Positions 25,579-33,212 of a DNA stretch of 64,000 bases are shown here, piece after piece. Position numbers and translations under genes: made by a program. Position 1 is the stretch's first letter. Each line of letters begins with the position of its first letter. The notes beneath the pieces are model-generated. The model did no database searches and was not told the origin of the DNA. It saw only the letters and a program-made list of their open reading frames with translations. The DNA is from Dyella_B acidisoli. GTDB lineage: Bacteria > Pseudomonadota > Gammaproteobacteria > Xanthomonadales > Rhodanobacteraceae. Location of the stretch: the NCBI RefSeq assembly GCF_049532895.1, contig NZ_CP064031.1, forward strand, positions 1,240,001 through 1,304,000. The letters are read 5' to 3'.

Positions 25579-27417
25579 TTATTCTGCTGAATCGGCGTAA
25601 GGTGCCGCGTTGGTGAGCTTGTCACGCCGCGCTTGATTGTTGCCGGTATCTGGAGCGTGCCCATTCATGCTGACCACCACGCGATTGCGGCCATCGCGCT
25701 TGGCACGATAGAGCGCATCATCCGCTGCAATGAGCAAGCGCCGCAATTCATAACCGTAATGCGTGGTCGAGGCGATGCCGAAACTTGCAGTAAGCGGAAC
25801 ATGCTCAGTTTCCGAATCCGGCATAGCTTGAATAGCCAGGCGGATACGTTCTGCCCGTTCAAGCGCCTGGATCAACGTACATTCGGGCAAAAGAATGCCG
25901 AATTCCTCACCACCAATACGGCCGAATACATCGCTGGAGCGCAAGTGTTGCTGGCAGATCAACACAGCGCGCTTCAGCGCGTTGTCGCCCGCGATATGGC
26001 CGTACGTATCGTTGATGGTCTTGAAGTGATCCAGGTCGATCAGGATCAGGCAGGCGCCACGCAAGGATTTAGCCACGTAGCGCAGCGCCTGTTCCGCTTC
26101 TTCAACGAAGTGCTGGCGGTTGAAGATGCCGGTAAGGCCATCGCGCCGGGCCAGGCGCATGAAGCGTAGCTGCGAGCGCTTGAGGCGATATAGCCAGAAG
26201 CCGATCGAGGCCAAAACGGTAAGTAGTAGTGCGATGTACAAGCGGCTCATTACCATGGCTTTGTGGTCGAGTGCTTGCTGTAGCTGAAGGATCTGGTTTC
26301 GCCTGTTTAGTGCGTCAAGCTCTATTTTCTTGGTTTCGACCTGTTGCTTGGCGATTTGATAGGCGAGTGCCTTTTCGCGAACGTCATCCAAATGCTCTTT
26401 GTTCGCCGCGACATACTTTTCGTGATAGGCAAGCGCGTCGCGTAGGTTTCCTTGTTGCCGCTCTATTTCATAGAGCAGTTGATAGGACTTTACCAGCGAT
26501 TCGGTGAAATCACTCTTGGCGGCAATATCAACTGTAGCTGTTGCGTATTTCTGCGCCAAAAAGCCGTTATCTTTCTTCCAGTAGATCTGTGCTAGCAAGA
26601 TACTATAGTCTGCGTCCAGCGCGGGATAATTGAATCCTTTTACTTCTTCGTAGTGTTTCTGCAACAAGTCGAGCGCGTCATCCATCTTGTTTTGTTGCAT
26701 GTCCAGCACGGCCATGTCGCGTCGTACTGCGCCGGCGATCATCTTTTCGCCGACCGCAAGGCAGCTGTCTATCCCTTCTTGAAATTGATCTTTGGCGATG
26801 TTGGTTTGGCCGCCGAGGAGCTTGTCGTGCAACTCAAGCATACGACCAATGCAGCCGTTTCTGCCGTTTGGATAGTCCACGATGATTTGATTGGCGTAGC
26901 TGGCGGCAAGTTCGTGTTGTCCTGCATCGCTCAATAGCTGCGAAGCTTCGGCTAAAAGATGAAAACGTGCTTCCTTGTCGGTGACTTGCGTCAAGTTGTC
27001 CAGGGCTTGATCTAGATATTGGAAGGCTTCATCGTAGTGATGCTCGATACCAAGCACGTTTATCAGGGTGCCTGTCACCTTAGTTCTCAAAGTGCTGTCT
27101 GGCGCCTCCTTTGCCAAGGCTTCTAGCTGAGTCCGAGCTAACTCTTCCTTGCCGCTGTAAGCACTTTGGTAAGCCTGCATATAGCGCAGTTGCCATTTCT
27201 CTTCCTCGGACAATTCGGCCGTACGGCCTTGCAGTTCCTGGAGGAGTTTGGCAAACGCTGCATTGTCTGCAGTTTTTATGTTGTCAGCGTGGGCTAAGAG
27301 TTGCGAGGCGCTTTGTGGTACGGGTGCGGCAGCATTGGCCACACCCGCAAGCACAACGAGCAGCAGGAGAATTCCCGCATAGTCGTACTTCCGGCGTTTG
27401 TTGCCGGTCGCTTGCAT
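25579..27417 (-). CDS. TPR-transmembrane-GGDEF diguanylate cyclase, cassette copy 1
   Basis: A 612-residue protein. It has a signal/anchor (about 12-30), a periplasmic tetratricopeptide region (about 35-350, helical repeats such as HHYDEAFQYLDQALDNL), a short coiled coil (about 355-390), a transmembrane helix (RLYIALLLTVLASIGFWLYRL, about 390-411) and a cytoplasmic GGDEF domain with GRIGGEEFGILLPE near residue 502, so catalysis is likely intact. It should make c-di-GMP in response to a periplasmic signal. Its ATG follows the stop codon of the 27418-27711 gene with no gap (TAAATG), so translation is coupled. The GGDEF half is almost identical to that of copy 2, while the TPR half has diverged. 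Confidence 0.93.
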   Translation of the reverse strand: MQATGNKRRKYDYAGILLLLVVLAGVANAAAPVPQSASQLLAHADNIKTADNAAFAKLLQELQGRTAELSEEEKWQLRYMQAYQSAYSGKEELARTQLEALAKEAPDSTLRTKVTGTLINVLGIEHHYDEAFQYLDQALDNLTQVTDKEARFHLLAEASQLLSDAGQHELAASYANQIIVDYPNGRNGCIGRMLELHDKLLGGQTNIAKDQFQEGIDSCLAVGEKMIAGAVRRDMAVLDMQQNKMDDALDLLQKHYEEVKGFNYPALDADYSILLAQIYWKKDNGFLAQKYATATVDIAAKSDFTESLVKSYQLLYEIERQQGNLRDALAYHEKYVAANKEHLDDVREKALAYQIAKQQVETKKIELDALNRRNQILQLQQALDHKAMVMSRLYIALLLTVLASIGFWLYRLKRSQLRFMRLARRDGLTGIFNRQHFVEEAEQALRYVAKSLRGACLILIDLDHFKTINDTYGHIAGDNALKRAVLICQQHLRSSDVFGRIGGEEFGILLPECTLIQALERAERIRLAIQAMPDSETEHVPLTASFGIASTTHYGYELRRLLIAADDALYRAKRDGRNRVVVSMNGHAPDTGNNQARRDKLTNAAPYADSAE

Positions 27418-27711
27418 TTACGATTGAGGAGCTAATGAAGGGGAGAGTGAGACGCGCATATCTTTTTCGCCAGGCTCATCCCTGTCTTCATCTTCCTCCT
27501 CTTCCTCTTCTGTGCCCGGAACAATGATGGGGTTAAATAGCTTCTGTTGCATAAACACCTGCAACTTCGCAGCATCTTTATTCAGAATGGCCGAGCGAGC
27601 CGGACCTTCGATATCAGCTTCTGCAAGCGCCAGTTCCATCTCGCCCACGGTGACCTCACCCCACTGGGCTTCGCTGCCCATTCTTTCCAAGAAACGAATG
27701 ACATTTAACAC
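27418..27711 (-). CDS. candidate split-borosin precursor peptide, copy 1
   Basis: A 97-residue protein that is not a standard domain. Residues 1-56 (MLNVIRFLERMGSEAQW..., then ARSAILNKDAAKLQ) look like a compact helical leader. Residues 57-66 (KLFNPIIVPG) form a short hydrophobic, Pro/Ile/Val-rich segment. Residues 67-82 are strongly acidic (TEEEEEEDEDRDEPGE). The start is GTG 27711 with AGGGG 7 bases upstream. The layout resembles SonA-type precursors: a borosin-binding domain followed by a core at the C-terminal side. A borosin-type methyltransferase gene lies 2.5 kb upstream on the same strand. Precursor identity is inference. Confidence 0.6.
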   Translation of the reverse strand: MLNVIRFLERMGSEAQWGEVTVGEMELALAEADIEGPARSAILNKDAAKLQVFMQQKLFNPIIVPGTEEEEEEDEDRDEPGEKDMRVSLSPSLAPQS

Positions 27712-27795
27712 TAGATTGCCCCTGTAGTACCTACATTGCTACTCCCTGGCCGGCTACGGCGATCGTTCTGGGTGTGGCCAGCCCGGTAGCCTAAC

Positions 27796-27807
27796 CATCA
27801 TATCGCG
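27796..27807 (-). promoter_or_regulatory. conserved promoter-like element before precursor copy 1
   Basis: On the minus strand CGCGATATGATG contains TATGAT, a good -10. The same 12 bases occur before precursor copy 2 (30145-30156), so each cassette may have its own promoter. Confidence 0.45.
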
Positions 27808-27924
27808 TAGTAAGAGGACCATCGTCGATGCGGGAAGCTGTAGTACCAGATGTAGCTATTTGCGCCGAATCATCCATTGAAATGGCTCCAAGCAGGTTAC
27901 TGTTGGCGGATGAGCGGGACCTCA

Positions 27925-29754
27925 TTATCGGAAGCCGGACTTATTGGCGACAGTGTCATAGCTAGTGCGACGGTCGGCAGCAAACGAAGATCTCTCGTTC
28001 ATGCTCATTACCACACGGTTGCGACCGTCGCGCTTGGCGCGATAGAGCGCATCGTCCGCTGCAACGAGGAGGTGCCGCAGGTGATAGCCGTAGTGTGTGG
28101 TCGAGGCGATGCCGAAACTTGCAGTGAGTGGAACTTGCTCGGTTTCCGAATCCGGAACAGCTTGAACAGCAAGACGGATGCGCTCCGCCCGCTCAAGCGC
28201 CTGAATTAGCGTGCACTCTGGTAACAGAATTCCGAATTCCTCACCGCCGATACGGCCGAATACATCGCCGGAGTGCAGGTGCTGTTGACAGATCAACACG
28301 GTGCGCTTCAGCGCGTTGTCGCCAGCGACGTGCCCATACGTGTCGTTGATGGTCTTGAAGTGATCCAGATCGATCAGGATCAGGCAGGCGCCGCGCAAGG
28401 ACTTGGCCACGTAGCGCAGCGCTTGTTCTGTTTCTTCAACGAAGTGCTGGCGATTGAAGATGCCGGTGAGGCCGTCGCGGCGTGCGAGGCGCATGAAGCG
28501 GAGCTGTGAGCGCTTGAGGCGATACAACCAGAAGCCAATGGAGGCCAGTACGGTGAGTAGCAGGGCGATGTACAGTCGGCTCGTTTCTACTTCTTTGTGG
28601 CCAAGCGCCTGTTGCAGTTGAAGGATCTGGTTTTTTTTATTCAGTTTGTCCAGTTCAACTTTCTTTGCTTCTACCTGTTGTTTGACGAACTGATAAGCCA
28701 ATGCCTTTTCGCGAACGTCATCAAGGCGCCCCTTGTCAGCCTCCAGATATTTTTCATGATAGGCAAGCGCACCACGAAGGTTGCCCCTTTCTCGCTCGAT
28801 TTGGTAAAGCAATCGATAGGCGGTAGCTAAAGGTTCGGTGTATTCGCCTTTCTGCGCGGCATCGACCGTTTTCAGCGCGAATCCTTCAGCGTGGTATGCG
28901 TCATCCATTTGCCAGTAGGCTTGCGCCAGCAATACGTCGTATTCGGTTACTAATTCCGGGTATTGATATTTGATGACGCTGGGATAACTGCGTTCAAGCA
29001 GCGAAAGAGCATCCTTAGTCCGATTTTGCCGAATGGCAAGACTTGCCACGTCTTGTCGTGCGGCATCAGCAAAAAGGTTTTCACTAACTTTTACGCAAGC
29101 TTCGATTGCTTGCTGCGCATGCTCGTTCCATGAATCCAAGTGCCCGCGAAGAAAATCAGCATGCGACTTTAAATACATGCCAATGCATCGAGGTCGGCCT
29201 TCTTTATAGTCGGCGACGATTTGATCCGCATAATTGGCGGCGAGATCGTATTGTCCTGCGCCTGCCAAAAGTTGCGATGCTTCGCCGAGTACATGAAAGC
29301 GCGCATCTTTGTCGCTTACTCGCGGTAATTGGTCCAGGGCTTGATCGAGTTGCGTGTATGCATCCTCGTAACGGTGACTGTAGCCGAGGATATTGACCAA
29401 TGTGGCGGATGCATGCATTCGAATCCGGTCAATCGGTGTTTCTCGAATGATCGTCCCAAGTTGCAGTTGGGCCTTGGCGAAGTTTCCAACATAGACCTCT
29501 TCCCAAGCCTCAAGATATCGCAATTGCCATCTTTCCTCGGTCGAGAAGGTCGCGCTGTCCTTTTCGAGTTGAGCCAGCAATTTGGCGAATGCTTCGTTGT
29601 CTACTGTCTTGATAGCATCTGCGTGCGCCAGCAATTCGGAGGTATTGCTGTTCGCGGGGGCAGCCATGAGCTGATTACCCGCGAACAGCGTTTGTATTAG
29701 GAGCAAAACGGCTCCCGCCAGCTGCCTCCAATGCTTACAGCCGGCCGTTAACAT
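27925..29754 (-). CDS. TPR-transmembrane-GGDEF diguanylate cyclase, cassette copy 2
   Basis: A 609-residue paralogue of the 25579-27417 protein with the same order: signal segment (about 10-32), periplasmic TPR region (about 35-350), coiled coil, a transmembrane helix identical in sequence, and a GGDEF domain with GRIGGEEFGILLPE. The GGDEF and transmembrane parts match copy 1 nearly residue for residue. The TPR part differs at many positions, which fits duplication followed by sensor divergence or gene conversion of the output half. The ATG is 8 bases after the stop of the precursor gene at 29763 and has little ribosome site of its own, so coupling is likely. Confidence 0.93.
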   Translation of the reverse strand: MLTAGCKHWRQLAGAVLLLIQTLFAGNQLMAAPANSNTSELLAHADAIKTVDNEAFAKLLAQLEKDSATFSTEERWQLRYLEAWEEVYVGNFAKAQLQLGTIIRETPIDRIRMHASATLVNILGYSHRYEDAYTQLDQALDQLPRVSDKDARFHVLGEASQLLAGAGQYDLAANYADQIVADYKEGRPRCIGMYLKSHADFLRGHLDSWNEHAQQAIEACVKVSENLFADAARQDVASLAIRQNRTKDALSLLERSYPSVIKYQYPELVTEYDVLLAQAYWQMDDAYHAEGFALKTVDAAQKGEYTEPLATAYRLLYQIERERGNLRGALAYHEKYLEADKGRLDDVREKALAYQFVKQQVEAKKVELDKLNKKNQILQLQQALGHKEVETSRLYIALLLTVLASIGFWLYRLKRSQLRFMRLARRDGLTGIFNRQHFVEETEQALRYVAKSLRGACLILIDLDHFKTINDTYGHVAGDNALKRTVLICQQHLHSGDVFGRIGGEEFGILLPECTLIQALERAERIRLAVQAVPDSETEQVPLTASFGIASTTHYGYHLRHLLVAADDALYRAKRDGRNRVVMSMNERSSFAADRRTSYDTVANKSGFR

Positions 29755-29762
29755 TACGGCAG

Positions 29763-30068
29763 TTAAGCGTGAGAATCTGAAGAGGACTGCAATGAGCTGC
29801 GCATGTCCTTAGGCTTCGGCTGTTCGCCGGGCTCTTCGTCTTCCTCTTCGTCTTCCTCTTCTTCGGGTACTGCTGGAATGACGGTGGAAACGAACTGAGG
29901 CTGGTGCAGCAGGGCCTGCAATTCGGCACCATCCTTGTTCAAAATGGCCGAGCGCATCGGTGCTTCGACTTCAGCATCCGCCAGCGCGGCTTCCAGTTCA
30001 TCAAGGTTCGCGTCGCGCCAATGCGCTTCGCTGCCCATCTTTTCCAAAAAACGAATGACGTTCAACAT
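29763..30068 (-). CDS. candidate split-borosin precursor peptide, copy 2
   Basis: A 101-residue paralogue of the 27418-27711 product. Residues 1-55 (MLNVIRFLEKMGSEAHW..., MRSAILNKDGAELQALL) form the leader-like helical part. Residues 57-68 (PQFVSTVIPAVP) form a hydrophobic, Pro/Val/Ile-rich segment. Residues 69-82 are a run of Glu/Asp ending in PGE, followed by a polar tail. ATG 30068 has AGGGG 7 bases upstream. It lies 172 bases after the methyltransferase stop, on the same strand. Leader and acidic tail are conserved between copies while the intervening segment varies, as expected for a RiPP core. Confidence 0.62.
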   Translation of the reverse strand: MLNVIRFLEKMGSEAHWRDANLDELEAALADAEVEAPMRSAILNKDGAELQALLHQPQFVSTVIPAVPEEEEDEEEDEEPGEQPKPKDMRSSLQSSSDSHA

Positions 30069-30144
30069 CAAACTACCCCTGTAGTAATGCTGTGGTACCC
30101 CTTGTATCGCCCGTAGTGATCATTCCTGGAGCACTGAGCGCCCT

Positions 30145-30156
30145 CATCATATCGCG
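30145..30156 (-). promoter_or_regulatory. conserved promoter-like element before precursor copy 2
   Basis: It has the same 12-base element as at 27796-27807 (minus strand CGCGATATGATG, with TATGAT as -10), 77 bases upstream of the ATG. Confidence 0.45.
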
Positions 30157-30240
30157 CCGCGAATAGGCATGCCCTACTTGCGAGCGATTGAAGTCAACCG
30201 CATCCATGCTTGCCATGCTTTTTCCTTCATATGGCCGCAA

Positions 30241-31029
30241 TCAGGCCAGTGCCGCCAGTCGTGCACGAACCTCGTTATCGGCCTCCAAAGGACGGGCAGG
30301 TGGAATGGCCAGGGTGTCGGCCATGCCCACTTCGGCTTGAGGCAATGCTTCAAGCGCCAGATGCTCGATACGGGGTGTTTGGAAGGGCAGGGTGGCAGCG
30401 CGGTAGATGATGACCTGATGGTCCCGCGGATAGTCGCGGGCAAGCACGTCTACCAGCACTTGCCGGTGTGCGGACCCGGTGGAAAAGCGCTTGAGCGATT
30501 TGTCGCCGGCCACGCCAATCTGCCACAGGATCAACCATGCACTTGGATCGATACAACGCCGGTAGAGCATGAACTGGCTGGCTTCATAGTGCTGGCAGCC
30601 GCGCGCGCCCGGATCGATGCCTAGGTCGGCGTACAGGCAGTCCTCAGAAGAAATGCCGGGTTCCATGTGGGCGGAGTAGCCCTCGCCCCGCGCGGTTTCA
30701 ATGGCCTTGTGCGGTACCCACGCAAATACGCCTGGGTGGCCATAGAACACGCCGCAAACACGCTTGCCTGAGCGCACCTCGGTCATGATGGCATCGACCA
30801 TTTCCCGATAAGTCTTCATTCGCGACTTACCTTCCTGGTAATACGGCTGCAGGCTGCGCATGTCTTTGTGCATGCCTTGCAGCCACTGTTCGATGATGCC
30901 GTCGGATACCAGAACGAAGGCCACGTCCGCTTGTTCAATGTAGCTGCGAGTCCGCGGGTTGAGGTGAGATCCCAGCGTCATGCCTATGCCTACGCAGGCA
31001 AGGCTTCCCTTGGCAGGTGTGTTGTTCAA
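30241..31029 (-). CDS. split-borosin-type peptide backbone alpha-N-methyltransferase
   Basis: A 262-residue SAM enzyme of the tetrapyrrole (corrin/porphyrin) methylase fold. N-terminal SLACVGIGMTLGSHL is the first SAM strand, and VCGVFYGHPGVFAWVPHKAI and AHMEPGISSEDCLYADLGIDPG follow the borosin methyltransferase pattern, not CobA/CbiL. The residues equivalent to OphMA Tyr66, Arg72, Tyr76 and Tyr98 appear as Tyr64, Arg70, Tyr74 and Tyr96, a constant offset of two. It has no fused C-terminal core peptide, so it would act on a separate precursor, as SonM does. Candidate substrates follow on the same strand at 29763 and 27418. The start is TTG 31029 with AGGGG 9 bases upstream. A later Met would remove the SAM strand. 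Confidence 0.85.
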   Translation of the reverse strand: MNNTPAKGSLACVGIGMTLGSHLNPRTRSYIEQADVAFVLVSDGIIEQWLQGMHKDMRSLQPYYQEGKSRMKTYREMVDAIMTEVRSGKRVCGVFYGHPGVFAWVPHKAIETARGEGYSAHMEPGISSEDCLYADLGIDPGARGCQHYEASQFMLYRRCIDPSAWLILWQIGVAGDKSLKRFSTGSAHRQVLVDVLARDYPRDHQVIIYRAATLPFQTPRIEHLALEALPQAEVGMADTLAIPPARPLEADNEVRARLAALA

Positions 31030-31042
31030 AACTTTATTCCCC

Positions 31043-31061
31043 TACTGCTTGCGCAGCAGTA
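31043..31061. promoter_or_regulatory. inverted repeat in divergent promoter region
   Basis: TACTGCT (31043-31049) and AGCAGTA (31055-31061) lie 14 bases upstream of the methyltransferase start and 43 bases before the divergent GIY-YIG-like gene. It could be an operator for either. Confidence 0.35.
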
Positions 31062-31103
31062 TCACGCGCTTAGGGGTGATCGTCGAGCGCCTTGGTATCT
31101 TGG

Positions 31104-31778
31104 ATGGGAGTGGGCTTGAGCGAGCGAGAAGCACCGGTTGATTGGGATTTGCCCAATCCTGTGAAACGCGGACGAACGTTCGTTTACGTGCTGCCTTCCC
31201 TGGGCGAGGACCTGACGAAAGTAGGTTTTACGCAGGACCCCATTCAGCGCTTCCGTACTTTCCATCCACGTTTTTTCGCCTTGTTCGATCTGGAACAGGG
31301 CATGCTGGTCGAGACCGTACAACTGCGAGAAGCGCGACGCCTGGAGCGGTTGCTGATCGAACGCTGGCCGGCGCATCGTGCTACGGCTCCCTTGCTGGTG
31401 TCGGACACCGCTGGCGGGCACACCGAGTGGTTTCGCGGCATCGGTGAAGAGGTGGGGCCGTTCGTGCGCCGTATTGCGGAGCGCTATGGCTATACCTTGC
31501 ATGTGCCGCTGAGTAGCTGGTTGCGCGCCCGTTTCGTCGAGCGCGCAGACCAGTTGTACGACTGGTCCCAGCGCTTGTTGGAAACAGTCGAATGGCAAGC
31601 TGCGAACGTGGCTCCTGAAGGACTCGATCCCCGTTATGCCAAGGTGCTGATCGATACGCTTGATGCCTGCCGTGCGGTTGGTATGGAACTGGGCGGTCTG
31701 CTGCCGCCCGATGTGCTTGCCTGGTATGACTCCGTTTCCGGCGGCAACGTGACAAGGCTGTTCGACGACGACTGCTGA
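31104..31778 (+). CDS. GIY-YIG-like (T5orf172-type) nuclease-fold protein
   Basis: A 224-residue protein. Residues about 20-95 resemble a GIY-YIG domain: TFVYVLPSLGEDLTKVGFTQDPIQRF (the Y-V-L...K-V-G-F-T pattern with an Arg downstream) and LREARRLERLLIERW, with a Glu in the last helix as candidate metal ligand. The C-terminal half is helical with no known domain. The start is uncertain: ATG 31104 is used, while a TTG at 31092 and a GTG at 31110 are also in frame. It is divergent from the borosin-type methyltransferase. A functional link is not shown. Confidence 0.65.
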   Translation: MGVGLSEREAPVDWDLPNPVKRGRTFVYVLPSLGEDLTKVGFTQDPIQRFRTFHPRFFALFDLEQGMLVETVQLREARRLERLLIERWPAHRATAPLLVSDTAGGHTEWFRGIGEEVGPFVRRIAERYGYTLHVPLSSWLRARFVERADQLYDWSQRLLETVEWQAANVAPEGLDPRYAKVLIDTLDACRAVGMELGGLLPPDVLAWYDSVSGGNVTRLFDDDC

Positions 31779-31833
31779 CATGATGTTGTCAGTAGCCAAG
31801 GCTCAGGCTACGCCTACCTTTTGTGCGGATCTC

Positions 31834-32586
31834 ATGGATATGACCACTCCAAGCATCACCCTGTACGTTACGCGCCCCGGTTTCGATATGCCGGAAACCA
31901 GCCCTTTCGTGATCAAGAGCGAAGTGCAGTTGAAAATGGCGAGCCTGCCTTACGCAAGGGAGTCCACCATTCCGCCGCAAGCACCCAAGGGCAAGGTGCC
32001 TTATATGGTGGATGATGGCGAAGTGGTTTGTGATTCCACCTTTATCCGCACGCATATCGAGCGCAAGTATGGCGTGGATCTGGATGCGGGCCTGAATGAA
32101 CAGCAGCGCGCCCAATCCTGGGCGATCGAGCGGATGCTGGAGGATCACCTTTACTTTGCGATGGTGTGGTTCCGGTGGATCGTTCCGGAAAACTTCGCCA
32201 AGGGGCCGGCACGATTCGCGGACCGCGCGCCGGAGGCGGAGCGCGAACAAATGCGCCGTGACATGCAGGCGAGCAAGAACCAAGACTTGCGTGGACATGG
32301 CATCGGTCGCCACTCAGCGGGCGAGATCGCTGCTTTGGGCGTGCGCTCGATCGATGCCGTGGCGACGTTGCTGGGCGATAGGCCCTATCTGATGGGCGAG
32401 CGCCTGAGTGCGGTGGACGCGATTGCATTCGGCGTGCTGGCGTCCATCCTTACGCCGTTTTTCGATACCCCGTTGCGTGACGCTGTGGTGGGGCGCCCGA
32501 ATTTGGTGGCTTACGTGGACCGGATGATGCGGCGTTATTACCCGGAGCATGAGTGGGAGCCGTTGCAGCAGGCGGAGGCGGTTTGA
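31834..32586 (+). CDS. glutathione S-transferase family protein
   Basis: A 250-residue GST-fold protein. The N-terminal thioredoxin-like half (SITLYVTRPGFDMPETSPFVIKSEVQLKMASLPYA ... APKGKVPYMVDDGEVVCDSTFIRTHIE) has the cis-Pro in KVPYM and the glutathione-contacting D-S after VV. The C-terminal helical half ends with GERLSAVDAIAFGVLA (N-capping box). It resembles the metaxin/FAXC-like branch that lacks an obvious catalytic Ser or Tyr. ATG 31834 is used, though 31840 is equally possible. It starts 55 bases after the GIY-YIG gene on the same strand, so they may be co-transcribed. Confidence 0.82.
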   Translation: MDMTTPSITLYVTRPGFDMPETSPFVIKSEVQLKMASLPYARESTIPPQAPKGKVPYMVDDGEVVCDSTFIRTHIERKYGVDLDAGLNEQQRAQSWAIERMLEDHLYFAMVWFRWIVPENFAKGPARFADRAPEAEREQMRRDMQASKNQDLRGHGIGRHSAGEIAALGVRSIDAVATLLGDRPYLMGERLSAVDAIAFGVLASILTPFFDTPLRDAVVGRPNLVAYVDRMMRRYYPEHEWEPLQQAEAV

Positions 32587-32612
32587 GGCGACTGTTTCCT
32601 TGCTAGAGCTTG

Positions 32613-32688
32613 CTTTTACTTGCGTGCGTTGGGGGTAAACCCAAGCTACGCACTTAAGCCCCTCTCTCCTCGGGAGAGGGGTATTTAA
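32613..32688. repeat. degenerate REP-like palindromes
   Basis: GTGCGTTGGGGGTAAACCCA followed by AGCTACGCAC forms an imperfect palindrome. A second small hairpin, CCCCTCTCTCCTCGGGAGAG with closing GG, follows at about 32662-32688. Both recall the GTAG family and the C/T-tract hairpins elsewhere in the window. Confidence 0.45.
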
Positions 32689-32798
32689 GCGCAAGGCTCC
32701 CACGTGAACGAACTCATCTGCACTTACCAAACGCCCACGCAGAATTGATCGGCACACCTCTAGGCTGTCGGTGTCTCCCCCGAACGAAGGAGCCCGCC

Positions 32799-33116
32799 AT
32801 GGAAGTCAGCTTCAATAACTGGGGCGAAGCCGCAGCGTTCCTTTCTGAGCGCACCGATATCGCGCTGGAGGGCTTGATGGCGTTGAGCGCGCAACAGATG
32901 GTGGATCAGCAGGTTATCGCCGCGCTGATATCGTCCCATCCGCACTTGAGAGCCGCCGCGGATGCATGGCGGCAAATGGCTTCCGCCACCTTGCCGATCA
33001 CCCACGTGCGCAGCCTGCAGAATGATCAGCCCGAATCGGTGCGTGAGGCTTATTCGGAGCGAATGGCGTATTGGGAGGAAATCTTCAGGCGGGCGATTCC
33101 CCAAGAAAGCGAATGA
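32799..33116 (+). CDS. hypothetical protein
   Basis: A 105-residue soluble, helical protein without signal or transmembrane segment and without a motif that I recognise. It starts MEVSFNNWGEAAAFLSERTD and ends in an acidic-basic helix (SVREAYSERMAYWEEIFRRA). ATG 32799 is fixed by AAGGAG 7 bases upstream. It is monocistronic, between the GST and creatininase genes. Confidence 0.65.
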   Translation: MEVSFNNWGEAAAFLSERTDIALEGLMALSAQQMVDQQVIAALISSHPHLRAAADAWRQMASATLPITHVRSLQNDQPESVREAYSERMAYWEEIFRRAIPQESE

Positions 33117-33212
33117 GGCAAAACGCGGGCAATCAGCGTGAAGAGGATGCGAAGGCATGGATGGCGTGCAACCATATGATGCCGTTCTTGACATCCCCAT
33201 CGCGACCGCCTC

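Noticed and set aside
30241..31029. Cobalamin or sirohaem methyltransferase
   Set aside because: The fold is shared, but the R-x3-Y and FYGHPGVF patterns and the GISSEDCLYADLGIDPG block fit the borosin branch. No cob/cbi/cys genes are nearby.
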